Part shown: positions 1 to 5,138 of the stretch, one piece after another | Layout: each line of letters starts with the position of its first letter | How positions within the stretch are numbered: the first letter of the stretch is position 1 | Assembly (NCBI GenBank): GCA_937950105.1 | Contig: CALFEM010000458.1 | Coordinates: 1-9,352, forward strand | Origin: an uncultured Alphaproteobacteria bacterium | Lineage (GTDB): Bacteria > Pseudomonadota > Alphaproteobacteria > Rhizobiales > Hyphomicrobiaceae | DNA: 9,352 bases | Reading direction: 5' to 3' | Translations under genes and position numbers: made by a program | Notes under the pieces: model-generated | The model's input: the letters and a program-made list of their open reading frames with translations, nothing else | What the model was told of the DNA's origin: nothing | Databases searched by the model: none

Positions 1-1084
<1,084 letters not shown>

Positions 1085-1246
1085 CTCTTGACCTCTTGTT
1101 CCCTGGTTATCGCTGGCTGGGCGGCGTGCCCCGCGATCTGCGGGATGCCGTGCCGGTCGTTTGCATCAGGCCGCCCCGTGGGGGACTGCCGGTTCTCTCA
1201 AAGCCGAACGCCGCCGGGTGAGGGCGGCGCGGCGCAAGCTCTTATG
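1085..1246 (-). other. atpH-atpA intergenic spacer with stem-loop
   Basis: This 162-bp spacer lies inside the ATP synthase operon and has no reading frame I would support. Just downstream of the atpH stop is an inverted repeat, CGCCGCC (1209-1215) and GGCGGCG (1223-1229), with a 7-nt loop. No T-tract follows it on the minus strand, so it is not a standard intrinsic terminator. It could stabilise the atpH mRNA end or tune expression between atpH and atpA. Shorter GC-rich symmetries (CCCCGTGGGG near 1175, CCGCGATCTGCGG near 1132) suggest a structured RNA. The atpA ribosome site is at the atpA-proximal end. Confidence 0.5.
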
Positions 1247-1807
1247 TCAGGCGGCACCCTTGAGGCTGACGCGCATGTTGGTCAGCTTGGTGCGCAGCGA
1301 GGAGTCGATCATACGGCTGCCGATCTTGACGATCAGACCGCCGAGCAGGCTGGCGTCGACACGGGTGACGAGCTGCACGTCCTTGCCGACCGACGCCGCC
1401 AGCGCCTGCTTCAGCTCGGCGATGTTCTCGTCGGTGAGCGCCACCGCGCTGGTCACCTCGGCCGTCACTTCACCGCGGCTCCTGGCGGCGAGCGCACGGA
1501 ACGCCCTGGCCATGTCGCCGACGGCGGCGAGACGACGATTCGAGGCGATCAGCTTGAGGAAGTTGATCGTCAGCCCGCCGATGCCGGCCTTCGACGCAAC
1601 CTCGGCGATGGCGCGGGTCTGCTCCTCGACCGAGTAGAGCGGGCTGGCCACCATCCGGCGCAGGTCCCCGCTCTCGTCGAGCAGCGCCTGCAGCTTCACG
1701 AGGTCACCCTCGACCGCCGCCAGACTGTTTTGCTCATTCGCCAGATCGAACAGGGCGGAAGCATATCGCCCTGCCACGGAAGCCATCATCGGGTCGTCTG
1801 TCGCCAC
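1247..1807 (-). CDS. atpH: F1F0 ATP synthase subunit delta
   Basis: Delta (OSCP-type) forms the peripheral stalk link between the F1 head and the membrane b/b' subunits. The product is 186 residues, the normal size. The N-terminal helical bundle holds the typical ASVAGRYASALFDLA segment (9-23), and the C-terminal part has the signature GGLIVKIGSRMIDSSLRTKL (156-175). The start is a GTG at 1807 (reads MATDDP), preceded by GAGAG about nine bases upstream. The two in-frame ATGs at residues 7 and 8 have no ribosome site, so the GTG is preferred. It is the first gene of the visible operon, atpH then atpA. In many alphaproteobacteria F1 genes form atpHAGDC, separate from the F0 genes, which fits the absence of F0 genes upstream here. 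Confidence 0.97.
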   Translation of the reverse strand: MATDDPMMASVAGRYASALFDLANEQNSLAAVEGDLVKLQALLDESGDLRRMVASPLYSVEEQTRAIAEVASKAGIGGLTINFLKLIASNRRLAAVGDMARAFRALAARSRGEVTAEVTSAVALTDENIAELKQALAASVGKDVQLVTRVDASLLGGLIVKIGSRMIDSSLRTKLTNMRVSLKGAA

Positions 1808-1957
1808 GTCAAACGCTCTCGTGCGTCGCTGGAATACAGCGCGTTTCGGATGCGGGAAGGAGCCCGTGGGCGCCCTCCACTTCGGGGAAGGAAGCAGTGA
1901 TGCAAAAGAGGCCCCGGGACCTGTCTCGGCCCGCCACCCCTCTTGAAAGCCGCTGGC

Positions 1958-1986
1958 TCTCTAACATGGGCCGCCGGGCATCTCAA
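1958..1986 (-). promoter_or_regulatory. Weak candidate promoter for atpHA
   Basis: On the minus strand TTGAGA (1981-1986) resembles a -35 box (five of six bases of TTGACA) and is followed after 17 bases by TAGAGA (1958-1963), a poor -10 box. It would give a leader of roughly 145 nt before the atpH GTG. The -10 match is weak, so this is only a candidate by position and spacing. Confidence 0.22.
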
Positions 1987-2103
1987 CCGGGGCTGGCGAG
2001 CGGGATTGCCGCATTCGGCCGCAGCGGCCTCGTCTTTTCGGCGTAAGACCCTCGATGCGGGACGAATGGGTGGCCCTATGGTTGCCGGTCAGCCGCGCAG
2101 GTC

Positions 2104-2129
2104 CGGTCGTCCGCGCGCGCCGACGACCG
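2104..2129. repeat. Inverted repeat downstream of the 2161 gene
   Basis: CGGTCGTC and GACGACCG form a perfect 8-bp stem around a 10-base loop made only of C and G. It lies about 32 bp beyond the stop codon of the small exported protein gene. It could be a transcript-end hairpin, but no run of T follows on the minus strand, so a terminator function is not shown. Confidence 0.45.
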
Positions 2130-2160
2130 ATGCTGCCGCTCCTCGATTCTCGTTGAAATA

Positions 2161-2607
2161 TCAACAGGGACGGCTGCCGGATTGCTTGGCTTCGCATGCC
2201 TCGATTTCGACGTCGCGATAGATGCGCGGCCGCTGCGAGCGCACGAACCGGCCGTCCGGATCGACATAGAAGATGTCGACCGACAGGGCGTCGGCACGGT
2301 CGGCGAGCGCGATCGTATGCTCGATCGTGTATGGCCGCTCCACGCATTCGCCCGTCTTGCGGTTCAGCGTGACGGTAACGACCAGTGTCCGTGTCGGCGG
2401 CTCGATGTTGTTCGGCGCGCCCTCGCGGACATCGGCAAACGTGGTGCAGCCCTGATCGGCGTAATAGAGGATTTTGACGTTCACCTTCCCTTTGCCGTCG
2501 GCCTCGGCCACCGTCGCGGGCGCCTGCGCCATCGCCAGCGTCGCAGGCACTGCGAACACAACGGCGGCACCGAGTAAACGGGCCAAAAGAGTTTCCATGG
2601 TCGGCAT
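2161..2607 (-). CDS. Exported four-cysteine protein of unknown function
   Basis: I do not recognise this gene. The chosen ATG at 2607 gives 148 residues beginning MPTMETLLARLLGAAVV and has a GAGG ribosome site about ten bases upstream. A longer frame reaches 2712, but its extra residues are Arg-rich and lie before the signal peptide. A second in-frame ATG at residue 4 is possible. Residues 1-28 form a Sec signal peptide: short N-region, hydrophobic core LLGAAVVFAVPATLAMA, likely cleavage after AMA. The mature part is about 120 residues and looks mainly beta (VNVKILYYA, RTLVVTVTLNR, ALSVDIFYVDPDGR). It has four cysteines at 54, 88, 138 and 148, the last being the C-terminal residue; two periplasmic disulfides are a reasonable inference. 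It stands alone, with 207 bp on one side and 353 bp on the other, so the context does not give a role. Confidence 0.75.
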   Translation of the reverse strand: MPTMETLLARLLGAAVVFAVPATLAMAQAPATVAEADGKGKVNVKILYYADQGCTTFADVREGAPNNIEPPTRTLVVTVTLNRKTGECVERPYTIEHTIALADRADALSVDIFYVDPDGRFVRSQRPRIYRDVEIEACEAKQSGSRPC

Positions 2608-2676
2608 ACTGGTGTCCTCGCCTCGTACTTGCTGAACCGGCGCTTGCCATCGCCTCGCGCGGCTGCCTCTCCTGCG

Positions 2677-2704
2677 ACAATACCGCGCAAGCGGGTGGCG
2701 GCAA
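2677..2704 (-). promoter_or_regulatory. Candidate promoter for the 2607 exported-protein gene
   Basis: On the minus strand TTGCCG (2699-2704) and TATTGT (2677-2682) are separated by 16 bases. Each matches four of six consensus bases. The predicted start of transcription would be near 2670, about 60 nt before the ATG at 2607. A separate TTGACC about 15 bases further upstream is too far from TATTGT to pair with it. Confidence 0.35.
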
Positions 2705-2752
2705 CTTCGCAAAGGTCAAGCGCGGCGCGAGCTTTTCCCGCTCGGGTTGGCG

Positions 2753-2791
2753 GTCTCGAGACAATGTCGCTCACGACATGGTCAGACCATG
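2753..2791. repeat. Cluster of three palindromes
   Basis: Three perfect dyads are packed into 39 bp: GTCTCGAGAC (2753-2762); ATGTCG-CTCA-CGACAT (2764-2779); and CATGGTC-A-GACCATG (2777-2791), a 15-bp palindrome with one central base. They lie between the stop of the hydrolase-OsmC gene (2815) and the promoter candidate of the next minus-strand gene. The 15-bp dyad looks like a dimeric-repressor operator; the cluster could also form competing hairpins at the end of the upstream transcript. No T-tract follows. Confidence 0.5.
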
Positions 2792-2814
2792 CGCCGACAG
2801 GACTCGACAAGCGT

Positions 2815-4092
2815 TCAATCCGCTGCCTCATCGGCCAACCGGGTGACGATGGCGGCGCCGTCATGCAGCGTCTTGTGGACCGGACATTTGCCCGCGATTT
2901 CAACGATCTTCTCGCGCACGTCCGGCGCCACGTCGCCAGCGACCGACACAACGCACTCGAATCGGTCGATTTTCCCGCTGCGCCCCTCCGCTGCGTCGCC
3001 GCGGTCCTCGCAGTGATCGACCGGCACCTTGCCGTGGCTGACCTCGACCGAGATGCGACCGAGTTCGAGCCCCTTGCGTTGCGCATACATGCGCAGCGTC
3101 ATCGATTTGCAGGCTGCGAGCGCGATGGCGAGGTAGTCGTAGGGTCCGGGCCCGAGATCGTCGCCGCCGACCGACAACGGTTCGTCCGCAAACAGGCGAT
3201 GGCGGCCCGCCGTCACCGTATTGGCAAATCGCCCTTGGCCGATCTCGGCGACCGTGACGGACTTGTGCGTCTCGCTGACCTGCGGCGGGTCGGCGGGCAG
3301 ATAGCGCGAGGCCCACGCGGCAATGACGCGGGCCGCATAGGCGGCGTCGGCCGGATCGGTGAGCAGGTGATCGCCGCCGTCGAGCGAGACGAAGCTTTTC
3401 GGGTGCTTCGCGGCGGCATAGATGCGCTTGGCGTTGTCGATGCCGACGATCTCGTCGCGCGGCGCGTGCAGCACGAGCAGCGCTTTCTTCAAATGCGGAA
3501 GCCCGGTTGTGATGTCGTGCCTTGCGGCGTCGTCGAGGAACGCGCGGCGGATGCGGAACGTGAAGCCCGAGATGACGACCTCGGCCTCGCCATTGGCACG
3601 CACCTCGTCGGGTGATGCGCCGATCAGGCGCACGACCTCGCTGACATCGGCCGGCGTGCCGATGGTGGCGATGGCCTTGGCTTCGGGGATTTCGGACGCC
3701 GCCGCCAGCAGCGCCGCACCGCCGAGCGAATGACCGACGAGGATGGTCGGCGCGCGCAGGTTCTGCCGCATGTGCTCGACCACCGCCAGAACCGCCGCGC
3801 GATAATCGCTGAAGGTGCTGTCGGCGAAGGCGATGCCGTCCGTCTTGCCGTGTCCGGGCAGATCGAAGCGCAGCACCGAGATGCCCTCGCCCGCGAGTCC
3901 TTCGGCGATGCGCCGGGTGATGGCGAGGTCCATCGAGCACGTATAGCCGTGCACCAGCAGCGCGCACGCCTTCGGCGGCCCCGACGGCAGATCGAGCCGC
4001 GCCGCGAGGGTGATTTCCGGCCGGCCGGGGAACGGGATGCGGATGGGGGCGGGATTGCGTGGAGCGGCGCTCGTCGGATCAGCAGCGTTCAT
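2815..4092 (-). CDS. Alpha/beta hydrolase-OsmC fusion protein
   Basis: The 425-residue product joins two enzymes. Residues about 20-265 are an alpha/beta hydrolase: LVHGY at 46-50 (oxyanion region), nucleophile Ser122 in GHSLGG, and probable Asp213 (APRDEIVG) and His242 (GGDHLL) complete the triad. Residues about 275-425 are an OsmC/Ohr-type domain with both redox cysteines, Cys328 (AACKSMTLRMYA) and Cys403 (GKCPVHKTL). OsmC-family proteins reduce organic or fatty-acid hydroperoxides through such a cysteine pair. The fusion is a known protein architecture; its substrate is not. A hydrolase that releases an acyl hydroperoxide for the peroxidase half is an attractive inference. The ATG at 4092 (MNAADPTSAAPRNP) has GGAG about 11 bases upstream. 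The frame extends to 4230, but those extra residues are Arg-rich and have no better start. It is divergent from the 4229 gene. No signal peptide, so cytoplasmic. Confidence 0.93.
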   Translation of the reverse strand: MNAADPTSAAPRNPAPIRIPFPGRPEITLAARLDLPSGPPKACALLVHGYTCSMDLAITRRIAEGLAGEGISVLRFDLPGHGKTDGIAFADSTFSDYRAAVLAVVEHMRQNLRAPTILVGHSLGGAALLAAASEIPEAKAIATIGTPADVSEVVRLIGASPDEVRANGEAEVVISGFTFRIRRAFLDDAARHDITTGLPHLKKALLVLHAPRDEIVGIDNAKRIYAAAKHPKSFVSLDGGDHLLTDPADAAYAARVIAAWASRYLPADPPQVSETHKSVTVAEIGQGRFANTVTAGRHRLFADEPLSVGGDDLGPGPYDYLAIALAACKSMTLRMYAQRKGLELGRISVEVSHGKVPVDHCEDRGDAAEGRSGKIDRFECVVSVAGDVAPDVREKIVEIAGKCPVHKTLHDGAAIVTRLADEAAD

Positions 4093-4228
4093 TCCGAATA
4101 TGTCTCCGGCTGCAACGATACCTGTTGAGCCTGCCCGACCGGGTCGACGGCGGCAAGCTACCGAGCGACGCACGTTGCGGCAGGTCATGGCGTCGAGGAA
4201 ATCCGCAGACCACGCTACTGAGAGCGTC
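4093..4228. other. Divergent intergenic region
   Basis: These 136 bp separate the start of the hydrolase-OsmC gene (minus) from the start region of the exported-protein gene (plus), so both promoters should lie here or overlap the coding ends. A small dyad, CGACC-G-GGTCG, is at 4136-4146. I see no convincing -35/-10 pair on either strand. Open frames crossing this stretch are extensions of neighbouring genes rather than separate genes. Confidence 0.4.
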
Positions 4229-4775
4229 ATGCAAGCGAGAGAACCCCAGGCGGTCGCCTGTAGTCGTCCTCATCGCAGTGCTCGTCCTGTTCGCCAACGC
4301 CTGCAACGTCGTCATGGCCGACACTGGCGATCCCGCCGGCTGGTCCGTCGCCACCGATCCGCGTCAGAGGGCGTTTCTCGTGTGGACACCGGAACCCGGC
4401 GGACCGCGCATCCTCATGCTCGGCTGCCTGCGCGATGCCGAGATGTTCACCACCATGTCGGCGGATGTTGGCGAACGCGACGAGTTTCCTCGCGCTACAC
4501 TGAGGCTTTCAAGCGGTTCACATGAATTCGATGTCAGCGGCAGCGTCACCCACTACCCGCATCTCGGCCGCTCAAGCTTCATAAGCGATCTGGACGCCGA
4601 CCGCCGTCAGATGCTGGCACTTGGCCGAAAGCTTATGCCGGTGCTCGAAGGCAAGAACGACATCACACTTACTCTGACACCGGGCGCAGCTGGCGCTTCC
4701 TCGAAGACGCGGCAGCTACCGTTAGTCGGGCTCGCACCCGCACTGAAGATCTTTGCCAGGGTGTGTTTCAAATAG
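4229..4775 (+). CDS. Exported protein of unknown function; start codon one base out of frame
   Basis: I do not recognise this protein. The open frame ends with TAG at 4773-4775. It contains a strong signal-peptide core, SPVVVLIAVLVLFANA, from about 4254, then CNVVMA and a mature part of about 150 residues with two further cysteines (LGCLRD, and RVCFK at the C-terminus). In this frame there is no convincing start: a GTG at 4059 lies inside the divergent gene's 5' end, a TTG is at 4125, and the ATG at 4314 falls after the signal peptide. An ATG at 4229 is in another frame. Removing one C from the CCCC run at 4244-4247 would join them to give MQAREPRRSPVVVLIAVLVL, an ordinary signal peptide. So this is a frameshifted gene, a sequence error, or a gene with an unusual start. 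The mature part has an FDV-SGSVTHYPHLG segment and a long C-terminal beta-rich tail. The stop overlaps the ribosome site of the next gene. Confidence 0.65.
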
Positions 4776-4780
4776 GAGGG
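4774..4780 (+). promoter_or_regulatory. Strong ribosome binding site overlapping upstream stop
   Basis: AGGAGGG is a near-perfect anti-16S match placed four bases before the ATG at 4785. Its first two bases are part of the TAG stop (4773-4775) of the preceding gene. This fixes the start of the Cys-rich gene and indicates that both genes are on one mRNA and probably translationally coupled. Confidence 0.85.
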
Positions 4781-4784
4781 TAGA

Positions 4785-5123
4785 ATGGTCCACACCTGCC
4801 ACATCGGGGAGTGCAGCGCCTACTGCTCGGAAGAGTTGACCTACGGATGCATCTGCGTTCAGCCGCCGGATGGCGAATGCAGCTGTGATTGCGTGATGAA
4901 GTCTGGAGTGCGCGAAAGGGACCTCGCGCTGTCTCTCGAAAGCCGGGTGACGGCTCATCTCGACAAGGTGCCGCGCAAGGTACTTTGGGCTTTCCTGAGC
5001 GCCAACGCTCGAATGCCACTGGCGTCACTTCCGAAAGCTTCGGAAGACGATACCGTCGATGCCATCTTCGAGAACGTGCCGTGCACCGAAGCGCTCGCGA
5101 CCTTGGGCATCCGTATCGGCTGA
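4785..5123 (+). CDS. Small cysteine-rich protein with possible STN-like C-terminus, unknown function
   Basis: The 112-residue product has no family I can name. Its first 36 residues hold eight cysteines, at 5, 10, 14, 22, 24, 32, 34 and 36 (CHIGECSAYC, then GCIC, then ECSCDC), with a ninth at 99. There is no signal peptide, so the cluster would meet the reducing cytoplasm unless it is exported another way; a metal-binding or Zn-ribbon-like knuckle is possible. Residues about 50-112 predict as strand (SRVTAHLDKV), helix (PRKVLWAFLSANA), strand (MPLASLP), strand (DTVDAIFENVP), helix (CTEALATLGI). That order and the NVP-x-x-EAL pattern resemble the STN domain of secretins and TonB receptors, but this is by eye only. 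The ATG has a strong AGGAGGG site, and the gene lies 9 bp after the exported-protein gene, so the two probably act together. It converges on priA with a 15-bp gap. Confidence 0.75.
   Translation: MVHTCHIGECSAYCSEELTYGCICVQPPDGECSCDCVMKSGVRERDLALSLESRVTAHLDKVPRKVLWAFLSANARMPLASLPKASEDDTVDAIFENVPCTEALATLGIRIG
5028..5046 (+). repeat. Perfect hairpin inside the Cys-rich gene
   Basis: CTTCCGAA and TTCGGAAG form a perfect 8-bp stem around a 3-nt loop (AGC) within the coding sequence for LPKASED. It is followed by GACGATACC rather than T residues. It may only reflect codon choice, or it could be an mRNA structure or a protein-binding dyad. Confidence 0.45.
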
Positions 5124-5138
5124 CCTGCACGCGGACGC

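Larger units (their letters stand above)
1808..2160. other. Gene-free region upstream of atpH
   Basis: This 353-bp stretch separates atpH from the exported-protein gene that ends at 2161 on the same strand. Open frames here are short antisense or shadow frames. It should contain the atp operon promoter and leader and the end of the upstream transcript. Two inverted repeats are visible. The first is CGGTCGTC (2104-2111) with GACGACCG (2122-2129), a 10-nt GC-only loop, placed about 30 bp past the stop of the upstream gene but without a T-tract. The second is GGCCGCAGCGGCC (2016-2031 area), a near-perfect short palindrome. No RNA gene was recognised. Confidence 0.55.

Noticed and set aside
2016..2031. 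GGCCGCAGCGGCC palindrome as a terminator
   Set aside because: It is near T residues only on the plus strand, where no gene ends nearby. On the minus strand, the direction of transcription here, there is no T-tract.
1961..2764. Minus-strand open frame (267 codons) overlapping the 2161 exported-protein gene
   Set aside because: The competing frame has a clear signal peptide and ribosome site. This one is Arg-rich and without features.
2629..3615. Plus-strand open frame (328 codons) antisense to the hydrolase-OsmC gene
   Set aside because: The opposite strand carries intact catalytic motifs of two domains; this frame has none.
4298..4316. Lipoprotein lipobox at ANAC in the exported protein
   Set aside because: The sequence LFANAC lacks the Leu expected at -3 and has Asn at -2. 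Ordinary signal peptidase cleavage after VMA is at least as likely, so I do not call a lipoprotein.
4010..4525. Plus-strand frame containing the ATG at 4229
   Set aside because: Only its first few codons after 4229 are of interest, as the likely displaced start of the exported protein. Beyond the CCCC run its translation is Arg/His-rich and unlike a protein, while the other frame has a signal peptide and a coupled stop.
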